64,000 nt of DNA from Polycladospora coralii (GCF_014773435.2 NZ_JACXAG020000001.1:558001-622000), one strand, 5' to 3'; numbered from the stretch's first letter, positions 54,477 through 63,808 are shown. The notes: generated by a model from the sequence alone, not told the origin. Numbers and translations: made by a program.

Positions 54477-54504
54477 AGGACAAGCGATATTTTACGCTTG
54501 TCCT
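54477..54504. terminator. Terminator downstream of the M4 protease
   Basis: AGGACAAGCG-atatttta-CGCTTGTCCT stem with TATTTTTATG on either side; it serves the minus-strand protease gene. Confidence 0.8.
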
Positions 54505-54517
54505 ATTTTTATGGTGT

Positions 54518-56875
54518 TTATTTAAAGTAAGCAACTTGATCAATGACGTACCCATTGGCGTTTACAGATGAGTCTGTCACAAGATTCGATGTAATCGTAT
54601 CTCCATCTACAATTACCCAGAATGCACTTTTTGAACCACTATAGGTTTCCTTTACACTTCCATTTTTATCTTTGATATATACAAAGTCATACCCTGACTC
54701 CGTTTCCAAAGAACTAAAGTGAAGTGCTACTTTTTGTGCACCAGCTTTTGTGTAAGTGTGACTGTTCCCATTGTTGTAGTTGTTGCTATATGGGTGCGGC
54801 GTTTCAAATGATTTCGTTTCATAATTCCATTTGCTTTCTTGTTCAGAACCACTGGATGAACCCGCAAAGGTGGCATTTAGTTTATATGCCTGTGAAGTGC
54901 TCTTTGCACCATTATAACCAGCTATTTTCACATAATAAGTTCCAGCTGATGCAGAACTATATGAAATGGATTCTGAAGAGGTATTGCCATTTTCTGAATT
55001 ACTTAACACTGTACCGCTTGCATTATACAAGTATAAGTCATAATCAGCTGGAAGATTGCTAAGACTTAAGTTAATCGAACCGGTTGACCCTGTTGAAAAC
55101 TTAAACCAATCTACATCCGATGAACTACCGATATAAGCACTGTAATCTTTTCCAGATGTAATCGGACCATAAGCAGTACTTATAGAATCGTTAGACTCAT
55201 AAGCATCAGTTGTAGGCCCACTTCCACCATCTGCTGGTGAACCTACTCCTACAGCTGCCCATGCATTTGTTACTGCTGTAACTTCAGTAGAGCTAGATCC
55301 GAATAAATCTGTAGCCGCTTGGATGGTTGCATTACGTGCATCATCAAAATCAGAACGGGATGTCATGTATGATGTGAGCGCACGATACCAAACCTTACCT
55401 GCATTATCGCGTGTAATACCACTTGTTTCTACAAAGTTTACAAACGCTTTATTTGGGATACCCGAGTTGGTGTGTACACCACCCCAGTCCCCTTCTCTCG
55501 TGTTTGGTAAGTTTTTATAGTCATCCATGTGAGCAGGATCTCCTTGAGATTCTGGATTAGACATGGAGCGTAATGCATCGCCTGACACACTAGGCGTATA
55601 AATATCTTCACCTAACAACCAGCCATTATCGCGATCTTCAATCAGATTCCCTAATACATCTGCAAAGGATTCATTTAAAGCACCTGATTGGTTTTCATAA
55701 ACCAAATTAGCTGAACGTTCGATTACGGCATGCGTAATTTCATGACCTACAACATCTAGTGCGCCGGATAAAGGAACGAATGTGCTACCATCCCCATCAC
55801 CATATATCATTTGCGCACCATTCCAGTAAGCGTTATTGAAATTGCGACCGAAGTGTACCGTCGATTTGATCGCCGCACCATTTCCGTCAAACGAATTACG
55901 GTTAAATTTAGTTTTATAATAATCATACACTTCAGCCGCATAAGTATGCGCATCTACAGCTGCTCCATCTGTCCAGTAGTTGTCACTATCTGACAGCAGT
56001 GTACCTGGAAGAAGATTTTCATTTGCACTATTTCTAGCCGTATAAGTTTTAAGGTTTCTAGTGCTGTCCTGTAAATAATAGGTTCCAGATGAAGACAAAG
56101 TATTAAATGATTTATTGTCACCAAGTACTCCTTTACCAGTACCCGTTGCATGCGTCGCCTTATTCACACTATGCACAACTTTCAAATTTTGCGCATCTAC
56201 AAAAACATCGAAGTAAGCTGGTTCATTGGATTCAACAGTAGATAGCGTAACTTGATACACTAATCTGTGTTTCTTCTTATTGTCTTCATAGATGACCAAT
56301 TTTGAATTTTCAATATCAAAGCTTTTAACATCACTTAATTTTGTCTCTTTTTTTGCTTTCGCAATCGCTTTATCAGCCAAGTATTTGGCTTTCGTCCGAA
56401 TCTTTTTCTCTTTTACTTCAGGATCATAATAACCATTTACTGAAGTGGTATTCCCATCTTTATCAGCATGTAAAATAAGTTCATTACCATATACAGGAAT
56501 ACCTTGATATACTTGCTGGTACTTGAATGATGTAAAACCTAAATCATCTTTTGATTCTGAAATTAATTTTAATTCAGAAGATGCTGATTTCATGTCAAAT
56601 AACGCCTTGTTTTCTTCCATTACTTGAAGGGAATCTTTAGCTTGCTTTAACTTCTTATTGGAAATTTCACCAACAACGAATTTGGGTACGCTTTTTTCTT
56701 CGTTCCAGCTTACTTCCTCTTTACCTTTAGAATCATTAGAAATCTTTTCTAATGATTTCATTTGTGCTGCTTTCTTTGCAAGATCTGTACTTTCAACTGC
56801 ATTTGCACTTGGTGCAACAGCAGATATTAGGAGTGTAGCCATTACTGCTACAGACGTTAGTTTGACCATCTTCAT
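54518..56875 (-). CDS. Thermolysin-like M4 neutral protease with PPC and CUB-like domains
   Basis: A 785-residue secreted zinc protease. It has a signal peptide (ALA-type site after APSANA), FTP and PepSY propeptide parts (about 60-230), then a mature M4 domain with zinc motif DVVGHEITHAVIERSA near residue 378 and third ligand GALNESFADVLGN. Calcium-site DPAHMDDY and catalytic-His GGVHTNSGIPNKAF follow. The C-terminus has a pre-peptidase PPC domain (DAYESNDSISTAYGPI...DVDWFKF) and a final 100 residues resembling CUB/PKD-type folds (YDFVYIKDKNG). It is extracellular. It is not operonic; the AAGGTGATA site precedes the ATG. Confidence 0.93.
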   Translation of the reverse strand: MKMVKLTSVAVMATLLISAVAPSANAVESTDLAKKAAQMKSLEKISNDSKGKEEVSWNEEKSVPKFVVGEISNKKLKQAKDSLQVMEENKALFDMKSASSELKLISESKDDLGFTSFKYQQVYQGIPVYGNELILHADKDGNTTSVNGYYDPEVKEKKIRTKAKYLADKAIAKAKKETKLSDVKSFDIENSKLVIYEDNKKKHRLVYQVTLSTVESNEPAYFDVFVDAQNLKVVHSVNKATHATGTGKGVLGDNKSFNTLSSSGTYYLQDSTRNLKTYTARNSANENLLPGTLLSDSDNYWTDGAAVDAHTYAAEVYDYYKTKFNRNSFDGNGAAIKSTVHFGRNFNNAYWNGAQMIYGDGDGSTFVPLSGALDVVGHEITHAVIERSANLVYENQSGALNESFADVLGNLIEDRDNGWLLGEDIYTPSVSGDALRSMSNPESQGDPAHMDDYKNLPNTREGDWGGVHTNSGIPNKAFVNFVETSGITRDNAGKVWYRALTSYMTSRSDFDDARNATIQAATDLFGSSSTEVTAVTNAWAAVGVGSPADGGSGPTTDAYESNDSISTAYGPITSGKDYSAYIGSSSDVDWFKFSTGSTGSINLSLSNLPADYDLYLYNASGTVLSNSENGNTSSESISYSSASAGTYYVKIAGYNGAKSTSQAYKLNATFAGSSSGSEQESKWNYETKSFETPHPYSNNYNNGNSHTYTKAGAQKVALHFSSLETESGYDFVYIKDKNGSVKETYSGSKSAFWVIVDGDTITSNLVTDSSVNANGYVIDQVAYFK

Positions 56876-57185
56876 CTAACTATCACCTTCTCTTATCCGG
56901 TTTATAATTATGCAGAAACAATCTCCCATTTCGTACAAGACAATGTTTCTTTCTATACAGTATTAATGCAAATAAAATAATTGTCAATAATATCTATTAA
57001 ATAAATCAAATTTATATAGTTTGAATTGAAAGATTATAAAATTCAAAATTTACCGCTATTTTATCTCATAAAAATAATTCGTTATATCCTATAGGAATTT
57101 ATGAAATTATGCTTCGAAACGCCAATACGCAATAACTTGAATCATTCATTTGTATTGGGATCTGACTCGTTCAGGAGAAACACCT

Positions 57186-57270
57186 ACCGCTCCCCATGCC
57201 CATACAACTCCTTAGCTGCTTGAATCGTCGCATTGTTTACATCTTCAAAGTATGAACCGTGTACCCCATC
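57186..57270 (-). pseudogene. Relic of a second M4 protease gene
   Basis: On the minus strand the frame reads VHGSYFEDVNNATIQAAKEL then YGHGER and a stop, closely matching FDDARNATIQAATDLFGSSS of the M4 domain just upstream. Nothing else of the gene is intact; 56880-57784 otherwise shows only fragments, including AT-rich sequence and possible further decay of that copy. Confidence 0.6.
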
Positions 57271-57790
57271 CGATTTAGCATTATCCTCTAATAAGAATCC
57301 ACTAGATTCTTCCCTTGTTGTAACGACTTATCGTCTCCTGTTTTTAGCCTTCCAAGCGATTTTATCAAGCCCAATCTGTAATAAATTCTTTTGAACTATA
57401 CTTTGTGATGGCCCCTCTTTCCCAATTGCATCTACGCGAAAGCAAGAGTCTTGCCATTACAGTTGCCGATATCAACTTTAAGCCCCCATAAAACGATTTC
57501 TTTTTTTATAAAATTATCGCATTTGAGATAAACAGAAATTACACTCCGATGGAAGATCTTGTTTCTGAATACCATATTAATCCACTCAATTTGCATATCA
57601 ATTAAATGTGCTTTTATAAATTATATTTATATTTGAGTTTTTATATTTATAAATTTAATTAATTATCTCAATTTTTTTTTAATAATCTTTAGATTATTTA
57701 TTGTTGTGTACCCGTTGTCAAAATCATTGTCTCAAGCTATAATTTTATTACGATTTTATGAATGGATGATGATAACTGAAGGGGATGAGT

Positions 57791-58207
57791 ATGTCAAATC
57801 GACTTGATGCCCTACTTGAACTTGAGCAAGCGATGATTCAATTCACTCGCCAAATCCGCAAAGACTTAAACAAAATTTGTGGAGAAGACTTAACAGGTGC
57901 AGAGTTTGGTATATTAATAAAATTACAACAAAACAACCCGCAAATCGTATCCGCACTCTCTCAAGATTTTGAAGTTTCCGCAAGTCACATCACCCATGTA
58001 GCCGATCAATTAGAACTTAAAGGATTAGCCGTACGAAAGCGCTGTCTAACCGACAAACGTGTTGTAGAGCTTCACATTACAGAAAAAGGACTTATCCTTT
58101 CTAAGGAATTATCAAATAAAAAAACACAATATTTCCATCAGAACTTTGGTCACCTTACGACAGAAGAAATTATGACCTTGCTTTCTCTTATTCAAAAAAG
58201 CTTGTGA
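57791..58207 (+). CDS. MarR-family transcriptional regulator
   Basis: 138 residues with a winged helix-turn-helix: FGILIKLQQNNPQIVSAL, DFEVSASHITHVADQLELKGL as recognition helix, and KRCLTDKRVVELHITEKG as wing. The start is ATG 57791 (AAGGGG at 6 nt). MarR proteins respond to phenolic or oxidative signals or regulate proteases and pumps. The target is not visible; the neighbouring gene is a protease relic and then IS debris. Confidence 0.88.
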   Translation: MSNRLDALLELEQAMIQFTRQIRKDLNKICGEDLTGAEFGILIKLQQNNPQIVSALSQDFEVSASHITHVADQLELKGLAVRKRCLTDKRVVELHITEKGLILSKELSNKKTQYFHQNFGHLTTEEIMTLLSLIQKSL

Positions 58208-58209
58208 CA

Positions 58210-58735
58210 ACTCCTCGCTCATCCACCATCAAGCGCGTTGTTTCGCATTCGACTTGCACTTTTGAACCGCCAAAATCTAAAGATGCTCCTCCCTTATCGG
58301 TCAAACCCTTCAGGTTTTGGCTACGTTATGTGATGACTTAAGGCATTCCCTGAATTGGTTACTTAACACTACTGAACCACACCATAAAGGTGGGGACCTG
58401 GGTAGCTATCGCAATCCCATTGTTGTTTTTGGGATCCCTTATATACGACCAGCGTTTTCTTCATCCAAATCTTTTCTCTTCCATTAACTTAATTACTTTT
58501 ACTCTAATCTGTACAAAGCGTTAGATCTCCATCTTAGATTTGGAGTCTAATCTGCATCCACATGCACGACCCTAGTAGTTATAACTGACATCCAATAGAG
58601 CGTTCAGCGCTTGATCTTTAGCGTGGATTCCCCCACTTCTATAAGTGGGGGGTTAATCTAGGTGGAGTTGAGTCTCCACCTAGATTACCCGATGTTTCAG
58701 CCTTGACTGAAACGCGTTCACTGAAAATCAAATTT
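58210..58735. mobile_element. IS200/IS605-like remnant without a transposase
   Basis: Non-coding and structured. It holds the 27-bp repeat shared with 24068-24094 (58299-58325), a CCCCCACTT-ctat-AAGTGGGGG hairpin (58630-58650), a 13-bp perfect hairpin AATCTAGGTGGAG/CTCCACCTAGATT (58655-58686), and copy C of the GTTTCAG repeat (58693-58712). Terminal hairpins and a structured segment are typical of IS605 ends and TnpB guide-RNA regions. No intact tnpA or tnpB is seen. Confidence 0.55.
58655..58733 (+). repeat. Dispersed hairpin repeat, copy C
   Basis: The best copy of the family: perfect 13-bp hairpin, TACCC, then GATGTTTCAGCCTTGACTG and AAACGCGTTCACT. It has the same order of hairpin plus palindrome plus TTCACT as copies A, B and D. 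Confidence 0.7.
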
Positions 58736-58749
58736 ACCGATTAAAAGAG

Positions 58750-58788
58750 AACTGCCCCTTAAGTAGTAGGTCTACTTAAGGGGCAGTT
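58750..58788 (-). terminator. Terminator of the infC-rpmI-rplT unit
   Basis: A perfect 17-bp stem, AACTGCCCCTTAAGTAG and CTACTTAAGGGGCAGTT, around a five-base loop, followed by CTCTTTTAATC on the minus strand. Confidence 0.85.
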
Positions 58789-58802
58789 CCATTCTTTTTT
58801 AA

Positions 58803-59156
58803 TTACTTTGCACTTTTAGCCATATCAACAAGTGATTTAAACGCTGTTTCATCAGATACAGCAAGTTCAGCTAGCATTTTACGGTTAATATCTACACCTG
58901 CTACCTTTAGTCCATGCATCAATTTACTGTAAGACAAACCATTGATACGAGCAGCAGCATTAATACGTGTAATCCACAATCTGCGGAAGTCACGCTTACG
59001 CTGACGACGATCACGATATGCATACATTAATGATTTCATCACTTGTTGTTTTGCAGTTTTAAATAATGTGTGTTTTGATCCAAAATATCCTCTGGACAGT
59101 TTAAGTACCTTTTTACGACGTGCGCGTGTCACGGTACCACCTTTAACTCTTGCCAC
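58803..59156 (-). CDS. rplT: 50S ribosomal protein L20
   Basis: A 117-residue basic protein: [20 protein letters not shown] at the N-terminus and [18 protein letters not shown] later. L20 is needed for early 50S assembly and represses its own operon through the leader mRNA. It is last in infC-rpmI-rplT. Confidence 0.97.
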   Translation of the reverse strand: MARVKGGTVTRARRKKVLKLSRGYFGSKHTLFKTAKQQVMKSLMYAYRDRRQRKRDFRRLWITRINAAARINGLSYSKLMHGLKVAGVDINRKMLAELAVSDETAFKSLVDMAKSAK

Positions 59157-59200
59157 GGTAAATCCCTCCTGAACTAAAAAACAGTGCTTCGTTAGTTATT

Positions 59201-59398
59201 TTATTTGTAAGCGATTAGTTGCTTGATTCTTTTTACATCTCCGCTGTGCATGATAGCAGATTTACGTAAGTTACGTTTTTGTTTAGGTGATTTAGCTTTA
59301 AACATATGGTTTGTAAATGCGTGGTTACGCTTAATTTTACCTGTACCTGTTTTCTTAAAGCGTTTAGCCACTCCGCTTTTTGTTTTCATTTTTGGCAT
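59201..59398 (-). CDS. rpmI: 50S ribosomal protein L35
   Basis: 65 residues, [20 protein letters not shown] at the start and [18 protein letters not shown] late; typical L35. It lies between infC and rplT. Confidence 0.97.
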   Translation of the reverse strand: MPKMKTKSGVAKRFKKTGTGKIKRNHAFTNHMFKAKSPKQKRNLRKSAIMHSGDVKRIKQLIAYK

Positions 59399-59419
59399 CG
59401 TTATTGCCCTCCCTACGAC

Positions 59420-59938
59420 TTATTGCTGCTTCGGTGATAAGATCATAATCATTTGCCGGCCTTCTAGCTTAGCATGGCGCTCGATCTCTGAAACCTCTTT
59501 TACCTCAGCAGCCATACGTTCTAGAATTTTACGTCCAATACTTTGGTGTGTAATTTCACGTCCACGAAAACGGATCGTTAGTTTTACTTTGTCACCTTGA
59601 CCCAGAAACTTTCGGACATTATTTAGCTTCGTTTTAATGTCATTCTCTTCAATAGAAGGACTGAGACGAACTTCTTTGATTTGAATTACTTTTTGTTTCT
59701 TACGAGCTTCTTTTTCCCGTTTACTCTGTTCATAACGGTACTTCCCATAGTCCATGATTCTACATACTGGCGGTTTCGCTTGCGGTGCTACATTAACTAA
59801 GTCTAAGTTTTCATCTTGTGCAAGTTGTAATGCTTCTCGCAAAGGCTTGATTCCTAGTTGTGAGCCATCAGCTCCTACCAAACGAACTTCCCGTGCACGA
59901 ATCGCTTCATTGACTTGGTGTTGTTGTTCCTTGCTTAT
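59420..59938 (-). CDS. infC: Translation initiation factor IF-3 with AUA start
   Basis: A 172-residue IF-3. The N-terminal domain INEQIRAREV-like stretch reads VNEAIRAREVRLVGADG, with LQLAQDENLDLVNVAPQAKP; the C-terminal domain has VRLSPSIEENDIKTKL and FRGREITHQSIG. The usual N-terminus (SKEQQHQVNEAIRARE) lies upstream of any ATG/GTG/TTG start. The codon in frame at the family's start position is ATA (59938-59936), with GGAGG 9 nt upstream. Non-canonical starts (AUU) are known for infC and support autoregulation by IF-3. A start at 59881 would delete the first 19 residues. Confidence 0.9.
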   Translation of the reverse strand: MSKEQQHQVNEAIRAREVRLVGADGSQLGIKPLREALQLAQDENLDLVNVAPQAKPPVCRIMDYGKYRYEQSKREKEARKKQKVIQIKEVRLSPSIEENDIKTKLNNVRKFLGQGDKVKLTIRFRGREITHQSIGRKILERMAAEVKEVSEIERHAKLEGRQMIMILSPKQQ

Positions 59939-59944
59939 AGCCTG

Positions 59945-60105
59945 CCACCTCCAAAAGAATATAAAAAAGTGTGGACGAATACGCCCACACTTCTCCCTGT
60001 TTTCGACACCGAGCTACTGCACAGTAATCTCACATACCTGCCAACAGCCTATGCGTCGATCAGGTGAGAAGCGGGCGCTTCTTCTTTTTCACTGAATTTA
60101 TGTTA
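59945..60105 (-). promoter_or_regulatory. L20-type leader of the infC operon
   Basis: The minus-strand leader contains AGAAGCGCCCGCTTCTCACC, matching the start of Firmicutes L20 leaders, and ends in an attenuator hairpin AAGTGTGG/CCACACTT (59992-59967) followed by TTTTTT. L20 binding promotes termination in Bacillus. It lies just before the infC start. Confidence 0.85.
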
Positions 60106-60269
60106 TCACGCTATACCTATCATGTCAAGAAAGTACATTTACAAGAACAAAGTACATTCTACACAAATCTGACTGCATTGTCAAATTTGATATCGTTCTT
60201 GCTGTAGAAGAAGTAGCTACCTTATTTGACCGATACACTACTTTGTCCACTCAAAAAAAATCGTTGCGG

Positions 60270-60665
60270 CTACTCATCTATAAACCGCTTTTTTAAGTCC
60301 GGGGTAGGCAGCATACATTGATCTTTTCTCCCAAACCAACGATAACGATTTTTTGCAATCCAAGCATATACAGCGTCTCGAATCGGTCTGGGTATGAAAT
60401 AAAACACATATAAGAGTTTCCATGGATAGCCTAGTTTTTGTGCCACTTTTAAAATAGCAGTTGATCTATCATAGTACTTACCCTGTTCCCAAAAGATCAT
60501 AGAGTTTAGTTCCTCAGTCATCTTTTCAGGTAAATGCTTCTTGGCAAAATCCGACTGGAGAGAGGCAAAATAAAACTGCCCATTTGGATCACGCGAAATA
60601 ATAAACTGTACAGAATGATTACATAAATTACATACCCCATCAAAAAAGACAACTGGTTTATTCAA
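60270..60665 (-). CDS. DCC-family thiol-disulfide oxidoreductase (DUF393)
   Basis: A 131-residue protein with the FDGVCNLCNHSVQFI motif (DxxCxxC) at the N-terminus and STAILKVAQKLGYPWKLLYV later. It is usually called YuxK/DCC protein; electron carriers of this type modify or oxidise small thiols. It has no operon partner apart from the ytxC gene 8 bp upstream. Confidence 0.85.
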   Translation of the reverse strand: MNKPVVFFDGVCNLCNHSVQFIISRDPNGQFYFASLQSDFAKKHLPEKMTEELNSMIFWEQGKYYDRSTAILKVAQKLGYPWKLLYVFYFIPRPIRDAVYAWIAKNRYRWFGRKDQCMLPTPDLKKRFIDE

Positions 60666-60672
60666 GAATTTA

Positions 60673-61569
60673 CTAACTCCTGTCTCCTATAGAATGTGTA
60701 TGCGGCTCACACACTTGACAGCCACTACAAACTTCAATCCGTTCTGCAAACACTTGAATTAATGTACGAATAAAATTTTCGGTTTGAAAACGTGTATGTA
60801 GTATGATTTTACTCGGCACAACATGTAGCAATGTGCTGACGATACGATCTTCATGTGACAATGGTTTTGTACTTTCATCATATATATCCTCTTCCATAAT
60901 GGGAACACCATCTTGTGAATAAATTTGCAAATATTGACCAAACGGATGAAAGAGATGAATTAAACTCGTCTTAGGCTCCTGTTCCAGGATAAACGCTCTG
61001 AGCCGAGTAATAAAAAGCTGATATTCCTGAGATACACGGTACTCATTAATAGCTTCTTTTACACACATGGATATGGTTTGCCGATAGGTCTTCATGCGAA
61101 AACGGATAAATCCATTCATATCGAAAGTATCATGCTGACTTAAATATTGGGCAACTTGTTTCGCTACTTTTTCTCTTCTGTCACGATAAATTGTTTTGGC
61201 ATATTCCCATACACTACTTTCTAATAGTCGAATGGTGTTATTTAGAATTTGTTGATATTCTAATCGGCTAAATTGTTTATGCTCAGCCCGTAAGATATCC
61301 AGTATAATTTCCGGCTCATGGCAATCACATATAAAATCGGCTATTGCTTCTCCCAGATAATTTCTAACCGTAACGTCATATTTGTTTTTCACACTTTCGC
61401 AATAATATAAACAACTTTCTTTCAGTCGTTTTTCCCAAATGGATAATACAATCCCTCTGCGATCCAGATCCGAAAATACATCATACAGTTGTACCCGAAA
61501 ACGAATGAGGTGGTCAGTACGTATACTAGGCATTACAATTTGATAAACCAACACCCGCTCTCCTTCCAT
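60673..61569 (-). CDS. ytxC: Sporulation protein YtxC
   Basis: A 298-residue YtxC-like protein, all-alpha, with a Cys-rich C-terminus ICVGCQ-like EVCSGCQVCEPHTH. Its sporulation phenotype is known in Bacillus, but no biochemical role is. In B. subtilis it is located near thrS/infC, and here it lies near infC in the same direction. Confidence 0.8.
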   Translation of the reverse strand: MEGERVLVYQIVMPSIRTDHLIRFRVQLYDVFSDLDRRGIVLSIWEKRLKESCLYYCESVKNKYDVTVRNYLGEAIADFICDCHEPEIILDILRAEHKQFSRLEYQQILNNTIRLLESSVWEYAKTIYRDRREKVAKQVAQYLSQHDTFDMNGFIRFRMKTYRQTISMCVKEAINEYRVSQEYQLFITRLRAFILEQEPKTSLIHLFHPFGQYLQIYSQDGVPIMEEDIYDESTKPLSHEDRIVSTLLHVVPSKIILHTRFQTENFIRTLIQVFAERIEVCSGCQVCEPHTHSIGDRS

Positions 61570-61630
61570 TTGTTAAGATGTTGGTTTTATTATATGGTCC
61601 CAAGATAAGGCATATACTTATACAAAAGCT

Positions 61631-62272
61631 TTAATTGTCAGGTAGCCATCCTGACGCCAGCGCTTCATTATAAATAATTTGTCCAAATAAATATGTAAAT
61701 CCGATTACTGCTAACACAAACGAAAGCATCGCTACTGCATCGTCCAATTTTCCACCACTTTTCATTTTGATCCCTAAACTTTTAATCCCTATCCGTTTTT
61801 TTATAGGCCAAAACAATGGAATTCCTGCTCTTGTTAGGGCGTCAGTAAATAAATGAGAGCCATAAGCTAAAGAGGCCACTAACGTATAGGATGGATTTGC
61901 TAGGTACATGGTCATCGAGACATACCCTAAAGCAAATAGTGAATGGGTTACACTGCGGTGCGGAGCATAAGCCACAGCCGTCGCAAAAATACCTGTCAAT
62001 AAGGTCCAATCTGATAATCCTTTTAAAAAGTAGAGCGTTATCATGATGACGCCAATTACAGCCAATGCAAGTGAGCGCAAGCTTCTCTTTAATGAAGGAA
62101 AGATAAAGTTGTTGATCATACTTCCGTCTTCATCTATGTCCGGCAATATCGAAAATAAACCTCCACAAACAATGGTCATTGTAACGCCCATCAAATCATC
62201 TGTTTGACCACTCATACTAGCTACACCAACTCCAGCTACGATACCCACTGCAAAATGCGTTCTCCCTTCCAT
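61631..62272 (-). CDS. YdjM/DUF457-type membrane hydrolase
   Basis: 213 residues with several spans and conserved metal-ligand residues: GRTHFAVGIVAGVG (His), FSILPDIDEDGS, PHRSVTHSLFALGYV and YGSHLFTDALTRAGI. These histidine and aspartate pairs define membrane-bound, metal-dependent hydrolases related to YdjM/YfhO. The substrate is unknown, with lipid or phospho-ester suggested. It neighbours ytxC, as in other Bacillales. Confidence 0.85.
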   Translation of the reverse strand: MEGRTHFAVGIVAGVGVASMSGQTDDLMGVTMTIVCGGLFSILPDIDEDGSMINNFIFPSLKRSLRSLALAVIGVIMITLYFLKGLSDWTLLTGIFATAVAYAPHRSVTHSLFALGYVSMTMYLANPSYTLVASLAYGSHLFTDALTRAGIPLFWPIKKRIGIKSLGIKMKSGGKLDDAVAMLSFVLAVIGFTYLFGQIIYNEALASGWLPDN

Positions 62273-62373
62273 GCTTGATCACCCCCCATCTACATTTCAA
62301 CATTTATAGCACTTCCTTATTTGGATTAATCAACTAATTTCATCATAACATGGTAGTCCATATTGGGAAAATA

Positions 62374-62412
62374 AAATAAACACGCTCCCAAATTGATGAG
62401 CGTGTTTATTTT
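62374..62412. terminator. Terminator, both strands possible
   Basis: AAATAAACACGCTC / GAGCGTGTTTATTT stem, with ATTTT/TTTTA on the flanks. Confidence 0.75.
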
Positions 62413-62431
62413 ATTTTTTAATTAGGTTAAA

Positions 62432-62500
62432 TTGCTGGAGATTCTACTCCACCTGATCCCCTGAAGTTTCAACCAAGACTGAAAAGCGTTTACTTTGGAT
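62432..62500 (+). repeat. Dispersed hairpin repeat, copy D
   Basis: A degenerate copy: GGAG-attcta-CTCC hairpin, CCACCTGATCCCCTGAAG, GTTTCAACCAAGACTGAAAA and GCGTTTACTTTGG. It follows the same order as the other copies, with changes in the palindrome. Confidence 0.6.
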
Positions 62501-62544
62501 TTGTCCTGTATTTAAGTTAATCGACAGGAACGATTTTACGCGCA

Positions 62545-63660
62545 TTAGTTTTCCATCACGAAATCTCGTTCCGTTGTTTCTCCATCTTGAAATACATGTA
62601 AGATCTTATATTTAGTATTCCGCTGTGCAGGGGTTTTCCCCGCTTCACGAATTAAACGCAATGCCAAATTATTGTTTACTTTATGTGTTGTACCCGCAGC
62701 AGAGACCACATTTTCTTCCATCATGGTACTACCAAAATCATTGCAACCATATTGCAAGGATAGCTTACCGATTTCTGGTCCCATCGTAACCCATGAAGAT
62801 TGAAAGTTTTTAATGTTGTCCAGCATCAAACGGCTAATCGCTACTGCTTTTAAATAATCGCGCGAAGATAATTTTTCGCGTTTCATATTCGTATTATCTG
62901 GCTGAAAGGTCCACACGATAAAAGCGAGAAACCCTTTTGTCTCGTCTTGTGCTTCTCGAATACGGAGTAAATGTTGTACACGTTCTTCGATGGTTTCACC
63001 AAAGCCAATCACCATCGTAGCGGTTGTATGCATTCCCAATCGATGACAGGTTTGCATCACATTCATCCAATCACGCCACGATCCTTTTAAACGGCTAATC
63101 TTGCCGCGAATGCGATCGTCCAGTATTTCAGCGCCTCCACCCGGGATAGAGTCAAGCCCAGCATCTTTAAGACCTTGTATCACTTCTTCTAAAGATAAGC
63201 CCGACACCTCTTTCATTTTCATCACTTCAGCAGGAGAAAATGAATGTAAATAGATTTCAGGGAATTTATGCTTAATCGCTTTAATGAGATCTGTGTAGTA
63301 TTCAAATGGCAAATCGGGATTGGTTCCACCCTGCATCAAGATTTCAGTACCACCCGCGTCCAGCGTAGCTTGAATTTTATCAAAGATCTCTTCGTTTGAT
63401 AAAACATAACCTTCCTCTGATCCAGGTTGACGGTAAAAAGCACAGAAGCGGCAGTATGTGTCACATATATTGGTATAGTTCACATTTCTACCAATCACGA
63501 ATGTGGTAACGGGTTCAGGATGAATTTTTTTCATGATTTGATCGGCTGCTTCTCCGATTTTTTCAACTTCATCACTTTCCCACAATGCAATCCCGTCTTC
63601 CATACTTAATCGCTCACCGGCAAGCGCTTTTTCTATTATTAAATCGATATGATTAGGCAT
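62545..63660 (-). CDS. mqnC: Cyclic dehypoxanthinyl futalosine synthase MqnC
   Basis: Radical SAM enzyme of the futalosine route to menaquinone; it cyclises dehypoxanthinyl futalosine. The 4Fe-4S motif is CDTYCRFCAFYR near residue 53, with the GGTNPDLPFEYY loop and SIPGGGAEIL near residue 190. At 371 residues it is full length. The start is ATG 63660 (GGAGG, 9 nt upstream); a start at 63681 adds a short extension. Menaquinone via futalosine is uncommon in Bacillus itself. Confidence 0.92.
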   Translation of the reverse strand: MPNHIDLIIEKALAGERLSMEDGIALWESDEVEKIGEAADQIMKKIHPEPVTTFVIGRNVNYTNICDTYCRFCAFYRQPGSEEGYVLSNEEIFDKIQATLDAGGTEILMQGGTNPDLPFEYYTDLIKAIKHKFPEIYLHSFSPAEVMKMKEVSGLSLEEVIQGLKDAGLDSIPGGGAEILDDRIRGKISRLKGSWRDWMNVMQTCHRLGMHTTATMVIGFGETIEERVQHLLRIREAQDETKGFLAFIVWTFQPDNTNMKREKLSSRDYLKAVAISRLMLDNIKNFQSSWVTMGPEIGKLSLQYGCNDFGSTMMEENVVSAAGTTHKVNNNLALRLIREAGKTPAQRNTKYKILHVFQDGETTERDFVMEN

Positions 63661-63779
63661 CAAGCAACTCCTCCATTCCATCGCCGAACATTAGTAAGTT
63701 CTATTTCATCGTATCATAAACCCATTTCATTGTCTCTTGGTTAGATTTTTCAGTGAATTAATCCGTTTTCAAAGTCAAA

Positions 63780-63803
63780 AACCCCATTCCTAAGAATGAG
63801 GTT
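63780..63803 (-). terminator. tRNA-cluster terminator
   Basis: AACCTCATTC / GAATGGGGTT stem with TTTGA following on the minus strand, 6 nt after tRNA-Leu. Confidence 0.8.
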
Positions 63804-63808
63804 TGCGC

